NCBI GenBank assembly: GCA_002633005.1
Contig: NMRA01000473.1
Location: 61,537-125,536, forward strand
Reading direction: 5' to 3'
Length of the DNA: 64,000 nucleotides
Origin: Phoronis australis
Lineage: Eukaryota > Phoronida > Phoronidae
Shown here: positions 36,676 to 50,083 of the stretch, piece after piece
Numbering within the stretch: position 1 is the stretch's first letter
Layout of the letters: every line of letters starts with the position of its first letter
Position numbers and translations under genes: made by a program
The notes under the pieces: generated by a model
Seen by the model: the letters and a program-made list of their open reading frames with translations, nothing else
Told to the model about the DNA's origin: nothing
The model's database searches: none

Positions 36676-39068
36676 TTTATTTAGCCACACAAGTCGTACC
36701 TACTTGCTATAAGCGCAACTTAAAGTGACAAGAGTGGGACTTGTAGTAGTCCAAGGCAAACAACACAACTAAGGTTTCAGGACTGTATGTATAATAGTCA
36801 TTGATTACTTTAGAAATATCAAAACAAGGCAAGGAGACTTTCAAAAGGCTAAGGAGCCGCTTGCATAAAAGACACATATATCTACACATGCACTTGTCAA
36901 TATTAAATTAAGTATTTGTTTCAACAATTCATATCACAATTTGTATGAGCGAAACATCAACCCATACGCTGTGTTGAGTATCAACAAAATGATTACTGGT
37001 AATCTATGTAAAATGTGTACATGTACAGGGACAAATATCTAGGAATTACAATATATACTACCGATGCAATAACGGGAGAAACTAAAATAAAGTACAGATT
37101 AAGAAGGGTGTAACCTAAATGTTGTAGTCAATGTATCTCATAGTTTATAGTTGTCGAATCCAGCCTTATTTCGTTGCTCCATCTTCGTTTTGTCATTTTG
37201 TTCGAATCACCAACCGAGAGTCGCGAAGCACGGTTCCGGAAAGCAAAAATTTCTAGTCAACGAAAATTTAACAAACCCCGTCCCCGGCCGTCAATTACAC
37301 TCAATGAGCTGATTACACTGAACCATGGATGCCGGGAATAGTCCGTATTTCGAAGAGCCACTTTCGACAACCTGTCATGTTAACAGTTTTCCAACAAGAC
37401 ATTTTTGGGTTTTGAAATCATGTTACATTAGTTTACGAAAAGAAGTGATGTAACAGTCCACAGCTCGGGTATTTACGTAGTTAAGTGTGTGTGTAAATGT
37501 ATGTCTATGTTGCTACTGTTCCATGTTGCCTTCTTTAATAATTTATTTGAGCAATGTTTAGTACATATTGCCCAGATTTAATGTTAATTTGATTTCTGAG
37601 CAGTAGGCCTAAGGTTATCTGACTCGGGTGCTTACCCGTGAAATGAAACTGCGAAAAGACTTCACCTTGTAAAGGAATCCAAAATCCAATACTTTCTATT
37701 ACTGGCAGCGTACATTTTACTTGTCAATTGTGACGCTCTTGGCGGACTCTAACACGTTTTGAATTCTTTTATCGCCATTTCGACACACCAACAAAATGTC
37801 CAGCTTTTTGACACACGGCCAAATGGACATACTGTCATGTACTGTAGTAATTTCCCAGGCGGCATAGCCCTATTTCATGGGCGGCGCATCATAGTGGGCT
37901 AGGGGGAGCTATAGCCCCCCACTTTCTTCAGTGCTGCGCCGTCCATGGTCTATAGGCGGTGCACCGTAGGGGGTCTGGGGAGCTATAGCCCCACTTTCTC
38001 AGTGCTGCGCCGCCATAAATATTCCCTTTCGACTTAAAAACAGGATGTTGCGGCAACCCCGTTTTCACTTTCCACAAAAAACGCCGTTGTGCACATTTGT
38101 GTGTTATGTCTTATGTTAGACAAAAAAGTCAGGATGTTTTTGTATGTTACGGCGAGGATTTCATCTTTGCGTTTTTGCGTAAGCCTAGATGTTCCGCTTT
38201 TTATCCAAGTGTCCCCTTTTCAATCCAGTTTCCATGTTTCTTCTTCTATCAAAGTTGACCGTGACAACTATGCAATAGGAGATCAAAATAACGTCTTTTA
38301 CGAATGGTATTTTCCCAAAGCCACTTTTAGTTAACATAACAATCGTAAAAATGCGTTAGAATATTTTTCATTTAGGGTAAGTTAACAGACTACATGTATC
38401 AGGAACACTGATGTTTACTTTCTTAACAAATTTGTTTATTTCTAAACTTCTGAGTAAAGTCGTACACTGCAACCACTGTTGCAAACTAACCTTAGTATAC
38501 TTCAAAGCTCCACAATAAATGTTTACCCATTTTTATCCATCAAAAAACCTTAAATTCGGATAGTTAGTTGGAGTAATTAGTTTACCATATGTTTTAAAAT
38601 GTCACTGCATCCTGAATTTTTATTGAATAATGTAATTGCCAATTAATGTATAATTCTGACTAAATTCTCCACAGCTGTGAGGAATGTATATTCTAAAATA
38701 TTTATCTTAAAAGGGTTGAAATCTTTTGTATCATTGAAATTATTTCCTTTTTGGTATAATTTGTCATTTACATAATGTTAATTATTCGTCATGTAGTAAA
38801 TCATTTATCTTTTCATTCTGGTGTAATCACATACCATCAAGAGCTCATGAAGAGCTTTCTAATCATATGAATACACGTAATTCGGTTGAAAAACGGTGGA
38901 GTTAACGCTGTTCCCATTGGCTCATTGTTAAAATGCACATTTTTAATTGTTTGTCCTAGGAACATGATTCTGGCGTCGTATTAGAGCTCCGGTGACGCTT
39001 GAGAAAAAAATTTCGAGTTTGGGAAATAATAATTGTAATACGTTTAGATTACTTTACGCTATACCTAC
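36676..39068. other. Intergenic region without a recognised gene
   Basis: No exon with a domain or paired splice sites was found. It contains a two-copy GC-rich repeat at 37879-38013; the rest is AT-rich single-copy-looking DNA. Confidence 0.55.
37879..38013. repeat. GC-rich tandem pair with a third copy at 39585-39657
   Basis: Two units of about 65-70 bp share GG.G.GCGCA.C.TAG.GGG and GAGCTATAGCCCC.ACTTTC, then CAGTGCTGCGCCG. A third unit lies 1.6 kb away. GGCGGCGCA and TGCTGCGCCGCC are inverted, so each unit could fold. Confidence 0.7.
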
Positions 39069-39339
39069 CAGCTAGTGGCGGAGTTAGGGGAAGGGGGGGC
39101 AAGGGCCCCCTAATATTTTCCAAGATTCCGTTTGGCAATTCGGGGTGCGAATTGCCGACTAGCATATGAGCACACCCANNNNNNNNNNNNNNNNNNNNNC
39201 AATGCGTAGGCCATGAACAAACCCAAAAATGCGAGACACCCTACTTCCCTACATTTTAGGCTGGGCGCGCGCATGAGGCGAAATTGGGGTTATTCCTGTG
39301 CCGTGCCCCCCCCAAATCAAATTCCTGGATCCGCCCCTG
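39069..39339. mobile_element. hAT-like MITE with 5-bp duplication, containing a 21-N gap
   Basis: Ends CAGCTAGTGGCGGAGTTAGG and GGATCCGCCCCTG are inverted. CCTAC is duplicated at 39064-39068 and 39340-39344. Ns fill 39179-39199. The interior GGCTGGGCGCGCGCATGA resembles the copy at 54522-54828. Confidence 0.8.
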
Positions 39340-39921
39340 CCTACAGTACTAGCCAGCCAGTGGTAGTACCCATTGTTGTCGGCTTCCCAACTCGCGGAAT
39401 CGCAAGCAGATGATTCCATTTGGTCACTTAGGCTGCTAAATATTTTAAAAATACAAATGAAAATTGTTAAGGAAAAGTTTTCTACTGTTTGTACTAAACA
39501 AATATTCTACCCTGGGCTTTACATTCCATTGCAAGAACCAACTCCAGAACAAACAAATGCAAACAAATCCCACACATGCAGCATGGGTGGCGCACCATAG
39601 GGGGCTGGGAGAGCTAGAGACTCCCTCCCCTTATTTCAGTGCTGCGCCGCCCATGCCATGTGCGGTGCAACCTTAGCCGCGCGAGGTCAAAGTTGGCATT
39701 CCAGGCACAGTTCTATGGTAGGAAGTCAACTATTGCGAATTTGTGTAAGTCGGAGTCACTTTAGCATCTGTTTAGATAATTCTCTTTTAATTGTACTTTG
39801 ATATCCCAAAATACTCTGCCTGGCGGCTTTTACAGAAAGATTGGTTTCAAATAACAGTGTTCAGTTCGTAACATATAACCCGAAGGCAGATTTGTGGTTT
39901 TTGCTGCCAAAAAACAATTTT

Positions 39922-40045
39922 GGGCTGGGTGAGCGCGAGATATCATGGGCTGGGTGCGCGAGAGATATCATGGGCTGGGTGAGCGCGAGATATCATGGGC
40001 TGGGTGCGCGTGAGATATCATGGGCTAGGTGCACGCATGAATATT
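39922..40045. repeat. 25-bp minisatellite, nearly five copies
   Basis: Units are GGGCTGGGTGMGCG.GAGAT plus ATCAT. The core resembles the GGCTGGGCGCGCGCATGA stretch of the nearby MITE, so it may have grown from a MITE fragment. Confidence 0.9.
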
Positions 40046-40323
40046 TTGAACTTATTGGGTTTGACCAGAGCTATAAAGCAACAAAATCCGTCGTGTTTTT
40101 ATGATTTTATTACAAATTGCCAATTCTCCCCGTTTTATGCCAGATTCACTGAAAAAGGCCGATGTTTTCACCACTTAATACCCTTAAAACACTTGGCCAG
40201 TTAAGAACCATTCTACGAGAAAATCAAAAAATCACTCCAGGGGTCATCTTTCAGATTCAGCTTAAACTTCATGTATGTGATCATGGTGTGGCTCTGATAC
40301 AAAAATTACCAATTTTGCACTTG

Positions 40324-42006
40324 TTAAAGGAGAATGCCACCCGATTTAATTAGTCTTAATCGGTCTATATCCACATCGCCTCGCATACGGTCGACTTTAC
40401 CTTGCCAAGAGGTGTCGCGTTAACCTGTGAGGAAGGTGAGAAACGACGCTAGCGACGTCAGTGGTTCATATGCAGAGTGAATGCCGCTATGTTGCGGTGC
40501 ATCGTTCCCGCTTGTCCGAACTAAGCAGCTGTGAGGAAAGCGTGTATATCTTTCTTTTTACTTCCTCGAGAGTCCGAAATGCTTAGGAAGTGGCTCATGG
40601 TAGTGAAGAATGAAATGTACGCTGTAAATAGCAAGTATGAGGCCGTGAAACATCTCCGTGTCTGTGGCCTGCAGACGTCGAAAGTGCTTGACGAATGCCG
40701 GCTCACCAAATAACTCCATAAGTTCCGTTGTCTGAGCTTGTTCACGGCGCCTCTCTAGTATTTCTTCATCACTGTATTCCTGTTCGAATTGATAGCTTGT
40801 AAAACTTAACGACCTACCTGCGAAGTCGGGACTGATGAGCTCTAGCTCGTCCTAAGTCGGGATTGCGAGTTGGCTGTTGGCGTATATTTCTGAGCGTTCT
40901 GTTTCAAAATGAATTATTCTCACCCTAACGAATACTTATATCAAACTGAAACACAGACTTTCTCATTAGATATGCAGTTTGTAATGCCTTTGGAGTGTTC
41001 GTGAGTGCAAATGATTTGAGAAGCCAGCAATGAATAAATCACTGCGTTACCGGCTTTAGGCGGGTGCAATAAAACTAATTGATGGGACACCTAGGCCGTT
41101 TGAGCTCATGCTAATTTAGTGTTTGCTGGCAGAAACTGTTGTGAAACAACTCGATTTCCATCCCACGGCCAGGTGTTAGGGGAATCTTTATTTACATTTA
41201 CATTACTCAAATAATGATTGACAATGTACAACTTTAATTCTGCCCTGACGGTGCTGTGGCAGAAGCGGAACTGAAATCGCGGCCCCCGACGAGTAAGTAG
41301 ATTTGCAGTTTCGTGGCTAATTCACCAACATAATCACGTGCACATTACTTTGGCTCACAAGTATAATATTTTCTTGATTGGAAGTTTAGTTTCCACTGAA
41401 CTTTGGCTGGTTTATGTTCGTGATGTCTGATCAGTTTCCGAGCAACTGGCCGGGATAACGCCGCCAGTCAATCCGGCCGGTCGCTACGGGCCTGATCGGG
41501 CTCCGAGCCACTGGCCAGGATAACAAGCGTTTTGTGTTTAGAACTAAAAAAATCACAAGTCTAAACAACACAGATCTATGTTCTCCTGTCTGTATCTCAC
41601 GGAAAATACTTCGAAATTATCTCCTATTAGACCCCAAACTCCTGCTACGGACACTGGCCTGCCGCCGAAATTTGTAGGCTACGGTGTGTCCAACCAACAA
41701 ATCCGTAACAGCGAAATAAAACAACACGTTTTTATAAGAACTCGGTGTACTTTTAAGGGTTTTACATCGAAGTTTGATGATTTATCGGTATTAAACGATG
41801 ACATCAAGCGATAAGCTGACACCAGTAACCGGGTTGTGAACTGCTGAACAGACTGCGTGTGAAACCGATGACGTCATTGGACAATTTCAACACCTCCGTC
41901 TGCCGTCAGGTGTCAGGTAACGCAACCGTACGTGTCGTTTGGAGTAGAACTACTCGATCTAAATTGATACAAATTAGGTTGTTTTTTGGGTGGAATGCTC
42001 CTTTAA
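40324..42006 (+). mobile_element. TTAA-bounded Kolobok-like element with a broken THAP domain
   Basis: TTAA at 40324-40327 and 42003-42006 bound short inverted ends: TTAAAGGAGAATGCCACCC on the left and its near complement on the right, with two mismatches in 19. At 1683 bp it lacks a visible DDE transposase. Inside is a THAP-like start at 40489. An internal near-direct repeat of about 45 bp (TGATCAG/TGATCGG...ACTGGCC) lies at 41428-41525. Confidence 0.75.
40489..40695 (+). pseudogene. THAP DNA-binding domain remnant
   Basis: The frame opens MLRCIVPACPN, a THAP-type Cys-x4-Cys start, followed immediately by a TAA stop. The same frame then continues with FFLLPRESEMLRKW, matching the THAP F-P and Trp positions, and VCGLQ, where the zinc-binding Cys-x2-His should be. 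The His is lost. The stop and the lost ligand show that it is dead. Confidence 0.65.
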
Positions 42007-43150
42007 CCTCTTAGGTTTTACCTATAGACCTTCAATGGTTCTCGAAGCAAATTACACGTTTTTGCATACTAAAAAAGCAATTTTCCAATATACGAAACTC
42101 ATAAATTGCATGCAATGAGAGAAAAAACATAATGGGATTAGGAAATGGATTACCAATTAAAATTAACACTAATAATTTCGCTGCATTCATCACGTGAAAG
42201 GGAAGATAAATCTGGAGGCACTTTTTGTAGTGTTGAAAGAAGGTGTCACTCAAGTGATTCTTCGAGCCAGTTTAATGGGCTGTAGACACTGAAAGACATG
42301 TTTATTGATCGATCTTGGATGTGTGAACAAATTCATGAAATCTCTTGAATAGATTTTTTCATTTTTGTTCTAAAATTGCCCCAATATTGCGTATTCTACA
42401 CTTTTTAAATGAACGTATCTTGCAACTTCATTACATTTAAAATGGTTTCAAGAAGAAATAATTAGTGTATAATTTCAACAGCAGTTCTTAACATTGTCCT
42501 GGAGAACAGTAAGCCGATGTAGATAGATGGTTATTTATTTACATTAATGAATTATTCCACAATAATATACATAATTTTCCATGCGTTTGAAAGTCACCAT
42601 AATATATAGAAAAAATAAACAAGAAACAATTGAATCTTAAAGTTCCATCTGAATCCATTCAGGCGTTTCTGAAAAGTTAGCTAACATACCGCCTATGCCC
42701 AGTACGGACTTAGTGCAACTCATAAAAGCTACAAATGGCTTTATTTCAGAACTTGAATTAACGATTCTGCGGAAGCCTCCACAACGTCAAGCTTGTCGAT
42801 GTGTCCTCGGGACATTGAAACCCTTGCGTGCAATGCGAATTACAGCTAAAGGGACATAAACGAGTGAACGGCCGAAACACACATTTCTGTGATTATTGTT
42901 GAGTGTGATAGGCTTCTTGATCATCAGCGCAGTTTAAAGGGACGCCCTTCTATTGTTTAACATTTTGTTTATTTTGTCTAAGTGCTTTTTGCCTTTGGTT
43001 TAGGCTACAACAGTAACACGTTTTGGATACAGCATTTCTTGGATACAGCATTTCTTGGATACAGCATTTCAAGACCTGTACGGTACTGTATGATAAATAA
43101 CCTTGGCTTTAAGACAGCAACTTGTTCAAGGAAATTTCGTTCATTTCACT
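42007..43150 (-). other. Receptor 3' flank with poly(A) signal and short tandem repeat
   Basis: On the minus strand AATAAA (TTTATT at 42968-42973) lies about 180 bp after the receptor stop and is the likely poly(A) signal. Three perfect 16-bp units TTGGATACAGCATTTC fill 43023-43070 and would lie in the 3' UTR. No gene is seen in the remaining 42.0-42.9 kb. Confidence 0.5.
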
Positions 43151-43566
43151 TTAGCACTGTGTGTCCCATGCAATCTTGTGACTCACAGGATTCGTATTTT
43201 CATCACGAAGAGAGTCAAAAGTAGGAGGTATTATGTCATGCTGGAGGTGTATAACGCCATCAGCGTCAAAGACGACAACAGAACCGCTGACCATTGTGTT
43301 TGATTGAGTGACCGGTTGGGTCATTGAGACACTCTTGGCTTTCTTTCTTGCCGTAGCGCGAGAAAAACCAAGATTTTTTCTCATCATTTTGAACTGTCTC
43401 CCAAATGTGGCCAGGTCTAAAAATACGATGAATCCTAGAACGCTTGCGACGATGATGAGTTCCGATGTGCCTATAACGACAGCGCCGGGAGCTTCTTCGG
43501 GTGCACGTTGTGGTCTGGCAATGACTGGTCCATACACACGAGGAGGCCTCCTTCTTCTGGGTCGAC
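43151..43566 (-). other. Receptor terminal exon: transmembrane segment and cytoplasmic tail
   Basis: After the phase-1 acceptor CATTTTAG comes RPRRRRPPRVYGPV, then RPQRAPEEAPGA, a hydrophobic span of about 20 residues, and a basic stretch with FKMMRKNLGF and ARKKAKS. The tail ends HKIAWDTQC before TAA. It has Ser/Thr but no Tyr, so no ITAM/ITIM or YxxPhi motif. Confidence 0.75.
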
Positions 43567-46500
43567 CTAAAATGACAGCACTTATTTTGATTTGGATTTT
43601 TCTTCATAAACCAGCCCACCGGTTTCACCGAATATCCAACTGATAACAGTAGAGGTGCTATCGGAAAGCGCATGTACGAGGACCAACACAATAAAGAATT
43701 TGGTATCTAGAACCTTAACTACAAACCTATGCATTCAATCAAATATCCACAAAAATATAAAATATACAATTTAAAAAGCATATTCTTTCTGAAAGCGGAA
43801 AACCTGCTGTAAATTTGTTTTTTGACTTAATACCAATCTGCCATTGAATGGGTCACGTTAGCATGCCATTTAGTAAAAAGGTATATTCATAACAAAGCAA
43901 CCGAATCAAAAACATGACCAAGATGAATTTCATATAAAAATACAAGGTGAAATATCAGAAATCCTTTTAAAAGTTTCTAAATTACAGTTTCTTTTTCCCG
44001 TCATGCAACTTTTTAATTTTTTCATATAGATCGTAAAGTAAAAAACCATATTTTATGTCCCCTCTCATAAAAAGCGCCATTATAAAACAGTGCACAAAGC
44101 ATAGCATTTGTGAATGTTGGCAGCAAATTTCCGTTTAAGTATTAAATGGTATTACACATTACACTAGAGTCTGTTGTTTCGAGATTTCTCAGAGACCTCT
44201 CATGTACTCGGAGAGATAGAGATACACTTGTTTTAGCTATGTTGAGAGTAATGCCGTCTTAAAAGCATGTATCGTTAAAGTTGAGAGCCCTAGTTTTAAC
44301 TTCCACAACACGAGACAACTTGTTCTTGAAGAACACATGCATGGTGAAACTGTAACTTAGTGTGTTGTGTCTGTATTCTGTAATATCCAATAGGGGTCTC
44401 TGCTTTTTTGTAAGTTTTTCACACTTTCGCGCCGGTTGTTTAAAATTTCTCTCCACTAACGATGACGGATGTTCCGATCGAAGATCCAGGAATAAATATA
44501 AATTATGTACTCATGTAGTTTTTTTTCTCTTTGTTTTCGCAATGGATATCAGGCAGCTGTTGGATCGTGTGCCCATACAAGAGCGTCCGTCTTTCCAAGT
44601 GTAGGAGAGCACAGAAGCATCTGCAACCTTTAAGGCGAAGACAACCTTTTTCATGTCACTTTTAGCAAACATAAGGTTCGTTGATTATCCCAGACACATT
44701 TTTCACTTAATTACAGCTTTTCGTAACTTGATTAATTTCTCGTCCTCTACTCCGGAAGTGACATTTTGGGAGGCAAGAGTTTCGCGCCATAGTCTGACTG
44801 TGAGAGCTGTCGAGTCAGTCATTGTTCTACCTCGGTTGTGACAAGTTCGGTCGTCGTTTGCTTTTGTTCACAAGTTAGTCAACATGCCACGCTGTTGCTG
44901 CGAGCCGGGATGTACTCATTATCGTCTCACACACGCTTTGGGTACCTTGCGTCGCTTTCCGAAGGATGACAAACTTCGCCGTACTTGGCTAGCTCGTTCA
45001 CGTGGAGAACGCAGCGCTACCCGTCCACGCAACGTACAAAGCAGTGGAGGGTTACCGAGTGTGTGGCAAGCATTTTCTGCCGTCAGATTATGACAGAGAT
45101 ATGTACGCTGAATTGATGAAGGTCCCCAGCGGCAGTGCCCCGTCGCCACTGAACCCCGAGAAGTGCGTTTATGAAGCGATAAGCCTCGCGAGCTGTGGCC
45201 ACTATATACAGTGACTGGAGGTACTTCATCTACTGTCACCCGTGCCCCCGAACGTACCCCCATTGCGTGCAATTTCGGGAACTAGCAGTGATTCGTCCTG
45301 TGCTGTTGTCTCTAGCCCAGAGCCTGTATGCAGCGATGTTGAGTAGTGGGAGTGAATACAGGCCTAGTTCGACACCCAGTGAATAAGACAGTTTGTCATC
45401 CAATGAACAGATCGGTGAGCCTAAGTTTGATAAGTTTATTGTAGACTTGTATTGGAGCTATTTGGAAGGTGCCAGGTGTGTGGCGAGGGAGTCACACGGC
45501 GGGATGTAAGCAGTTTGGGTGCTCAGATCACCCTCAAGTTGTAGTGTGTCGCGGGACACTCGGTCTAGAGGGACAGTTCTTCCTCTGTACGTGAGACGTT
45601 AACGAGTACACCCCAGTACGCAGCAACAGTGTGGCATGTTGACTGACTCGTAAGCAAAAGCAAACGACGACCGAACTTATCACAACCGAGGTAGAACAAT
45701 AACTAAATCGACTGCTCTCAGAGTCAATCTATATGAAAAGAAATTGGCGCGAAATTCTTGCTTCCCAAAACGTCACTTCCGGAGTAGACGACGAGTAATT
45801 AATTAAATTACAAAAAGCCGTAAATAAGTGAAAAATATGTCTGGGATAATCAACGAACCTTATTTTTGCTAAAAATGACATGAAAAAAAGGTTGCCTTCA
45901 CCTTTAACTCAAGTTTTGAACCTGACTAATCCGATTCTCCCCTAGACTGGAAACGAGCACCTGGTCAAAGCACGATGTCGATTACAGAACTCGTCATGAG
46001 CCGATTTCACCAAAACCGATGTGGTTCGAGGCACATACTCACATTCGTATCGTAAGCACATTTTGATGACATTCGCCACATTAGTGAGGTTCTTGTTACT
46101 AAGACAGTTTGCTGGACATCCGTGCCCTATTTTTCATTATGTGGAAACCAGATTGGGTGACGACTGGACACCCCATGGAACTTTCGGTTAGTGACTGATA
46201 GGGGGCAAAAGGGCCAATTGGCACAGGTCTCCTCCCAAAAGAGAAAGTCATATATGAGTATTTTATCAGGAAGTCTTCCTCATTGTTAGGTATTTTATTA
46301 ATGCAAGGATTTATAGTTTGAAAAAGCAAAGGATGACTATTGCATCATCGAGGGGCTGTAAGAGGTACCCACTTTAAAGTGAAGGTATGATGGCAATAGG
46401 AAACGAGTGATAATTAATTCCACCATCTCCCGGAGTTGTATCCAGGAAAAGCGGCAATTGATATCACAAAATATCTCTTTTTGAATTAACAAAATCTGAA

Positions 46501-49500
46501 TCTTCGGACTTTCTAGAAGTAGCGCGAAGTAAAATGCCCATTTACCCGTGTGTGTGGGTGACGGCGTTTTGTAAAAATTAAGAACTGGAGTCCCCCCCTC
46601 AAACAAAAATGTCGTCGCCCCTGGAAGATAAAACTAGGCACTGTATTCTGTAAAAACAAACAAGAACAGACAAGATCAGCAGGTCCAGGCAGAGCAGCAA
46701 AGAGGGCTCTTGCAAGTGTGGTAATGCCTAGTTCTGTCATAAGCCAGACCGCAACAAGCTGCTCACGCTTAAGAGCGACATGTCTTCAAGATCCCTTTCC
46801 AAGTGTTACTTTCTGCAGTCGCTTTTATCCATACTTACGGTAACAGAACATGTCCCACCAGACGAAGCCATCCACTGGTGACGTCTTAGAACAACCGTAA
46901 ACGATCCGTAACTTTGCGAAGTACAATGTATTGTTGTCCTCAATGCAACGTATAGTCATAATTTGATTGGTTGAATCCAGAGTTACGTTAGCTGTCCAGT
47001 TTTGTGAAGGCAGCTCAGAAAAAGTTATAGGGTCAACTGTAAAAGTGAAGAGTTTGGGTTAATTGTAATAGCAAGATATACGAGGAGTGCGTTTGCTTTG
47101 CTGCGAGATCAAGAGACTAAAACTTGTTTTATTAGATGAGATTGCAATATGTTAAAGCCCCTAGCAGCGCAATTTCAAAGACCAAAACTCGACTATTTCA
47201 AAACAACTTTTCGATGTTGAAACAATTGAGTAAGTCCACTCGGTTACCAATATCGTCAGCAAATAACTGGCTTAATTGAAAATTTGGAAACAATAAATAA
47301 AGTCAATCACTTTGCGAGATTCAATGTTTTCAATCCTAAGTGGTGGCTACAAATTGTCTTATAAAAGTAATTTTTACCATTTATAAGAAATTATCGGATG
47401 CAAATGCAAACAAGGTTGGTTCAAAAGGTTCCATACTCGAATCCACGTCGAAGTACATGCCCTTCAGTTCTCTCTCTACCCCAGACTGGAGTGGAGACTA
47501 TGCTAAACAACTACTTGAAGAACATATTAAATGTACTAGACATAATATGTAACGTACCAGGCATAATTTAGTTGTTCGTTACTTGCGCCTAACAGCATAC
47601 TGCATTGCGAACACTTACAAGGAGTCAACACAGTCTGTTGCTCATGATTGACTGTTTTTCAATGGCGGATCATTCATATTGCATTACTCTAAATGTTGTA
47701 ACGTTATCAATCGGGGTTGAAATCTTCATCTTTATCGTCCATAAACTGCTGAGCCAAGTTGTTTACCCATATAGGCCTGCCAGGCATATTCATTCGAAGT
47801 GTTGTCACTGATTCGTAGGACAGGTCTGCCGGCGACGCGTAATTAACCGAGTCAAATAAATAAGTCTCATATAAAGCATTTCAATTAAGATTATCGCATA
47901 GAATCATAAGCTGATATTCTTTTTAAATAAAATTGGACTCCGTTACACGTGCCTTTTGCAAAGAGGACTATGAAGACCTAATTCATCTTTATTAATCCTG
48001 AATCTTTTAGACCAATTTTTCAAGTTCTCTGGACAAAAACCTAATTTAGAAAAAACAGAATGTGTATGGATAGGGTCTATGAAATACAGTGACATAAGGT
48101 TATGCCCTGAGAGAGAGCTACCACACTTGGTATTAAATTTAGTCTTGAGCTGCCTGAAATAACCACATTAAATTATGAAGAAAAGATCAGTGAAACTGCA
48201 GGTGGTCTCAGGACGTGGGCCAAAAGAATTTTGACTCCCCTGGGAAAAATAACTGTAATTAAATCATTTATGATTTCCAAGCTAACTCACTTGTTTATTG
48301 CATTACCTTCCCCGTTACAGGAAACGATTCAAAGACTAGAAAAACTTTTCTATAATTTTGTATGGGATTGTAAAAACGATAGAATCGGTCGAACTACGTT
48401 AATTCAAAATTTCACGCATGGAGGCTGTAAAATGATACACATTAGCTCTTTCATCAAATCTTTAAAGGTTTCATGGTTTCGTAAAATAAATTCCTGTAGT
48501 GAAGAGTTGTGGATGGATATTTTGTCCCAAAATAACTTTTTTAATACCCATCGTAACTACTTGTGCTTTGGCACAACCTTTTATGAGATCTGGTCCAAAA
48601 ATATTTCAAATTTGTTTTGGAAAGATATTCTCTTACATTAAAGAATTTTTGAGTAAATTTCCTATAAAAAGAGAAAATATTATATAAGAACCTTTGTGGT
48701 ACAACTCTAATATTTTGGCATGTAAAAGACATTTATACTATAGAAGGTGGTATGAGAAAAATATTGTATTTATTTATGACTTTTTAGACTCTAATGGGAC
48801 GTTTATGAATTATGAAACTTTCTGTAACGTACATGATTTTTCTCCACCCTTCACTGAATACCTTGGTCGTAGGAGTATATTACGATCATATTTAAAAGAT
48901 AGTAAAGGTCACGTCTTTCAAGTTACTTTACCTAATTTTCCACAGGTATTCTCTAACACCCTATTTTGCCAAAAGCCAAATAAATTTATCTATGATACTT
49001 TAGTTTATCAGCTATATAGAAAACCAAAATTTGAGTTAAAATGGGAGATGGTGTTGAATTTGCAATTATCTGATGAATGGTGGAGAAAAACCTACTGTTG
49101 CTCTGTAGACTTCACATCTGATACGAAATTAAAATGGTTTCAAATTAGATTGACCCATAGAATTTTAAGTACAAACACTTTTCTCCATAAAATTGGAGTT
49201 ACTAACTCGCAATTGTGCACCTTTTGTAAAAAGGAACCAGAGGACTTTATTCATCTCTACAGGTCATGTCATGTTGTGTGTTCGTTTTGGTCGGCATTAT
49301 TTCGATGGATGGACCAAAAAGTAAATATAACCTTAAATCCTGCCATCATCGATATCCTTTTTGGTAAGCATTCTGAATCAAAAGTAATAAATCTAGTATT
49401 GATATTGGGCAAATATCATATATATCGTCGTAGGTTAGAAAAACGCTTGCCCTGTATTGAACATCTCAAGGCAGAGATATATGAATACTTCAAAATTGAA

Positions 49501-50030
49501 AAATACATTTTTGCCAAAAATTGTGAACTTTTGGAATTTCATAAGAGATGGTCTCCTATGGTTCTTTTGTTTCGTTGACTGAGGTTACAACTAAGATTTA
49601 GGCCCCCGGAGTGAATGAGTGTATGAATGTGTATATTCCCTTTAAATTTAGTATATGTCTCACGCTACTTATGGATGAATAAATGTTAAAAAAAATCATC
49701 TTTATTGGCTTTGTCCTCGTATCAAATCCTTTTGACATTAGTTCGAATTGTGTTTTTTTGGAAAAATATCTGTAGGGCTTATTTTCACTCTTATAGATAT
49801 TTTTTTTGTCAAATTTGGCGCACTAGATGTCATTAATATCACAATTTGTTTAACTAAATTTCACATGTAAAAAGTAGAGTAAAAAGTTTATCCACAGTTT
49901 AATTCTAGAAAATTTTGTTTTTTATAAAAACTGTAAATTTAATGAATTTGAAAATAGATGGTCACTTGTAGATTAACTTTTTAGCTAAAAGTCTACACAA
50001 CTAGACATGAGAGGTTTGTATGTAGCCTGA

Positions 50031-50083
<53 letters not shown>

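Noticed and set aside
44541-44603. Short frame MDIRQLLDRVPIQERPSFQV next to the Kolobok-like element
   Set aside because: Too short, no domain and no splice context, though it may be a trace of another mobile element.
46099-46329. Minus-strand frame with PVPIGPFAPYQSLTESSMG as another receptor exon
   Set aside because: No phase-1 splice borders and no cysteine pattern like the other modules.
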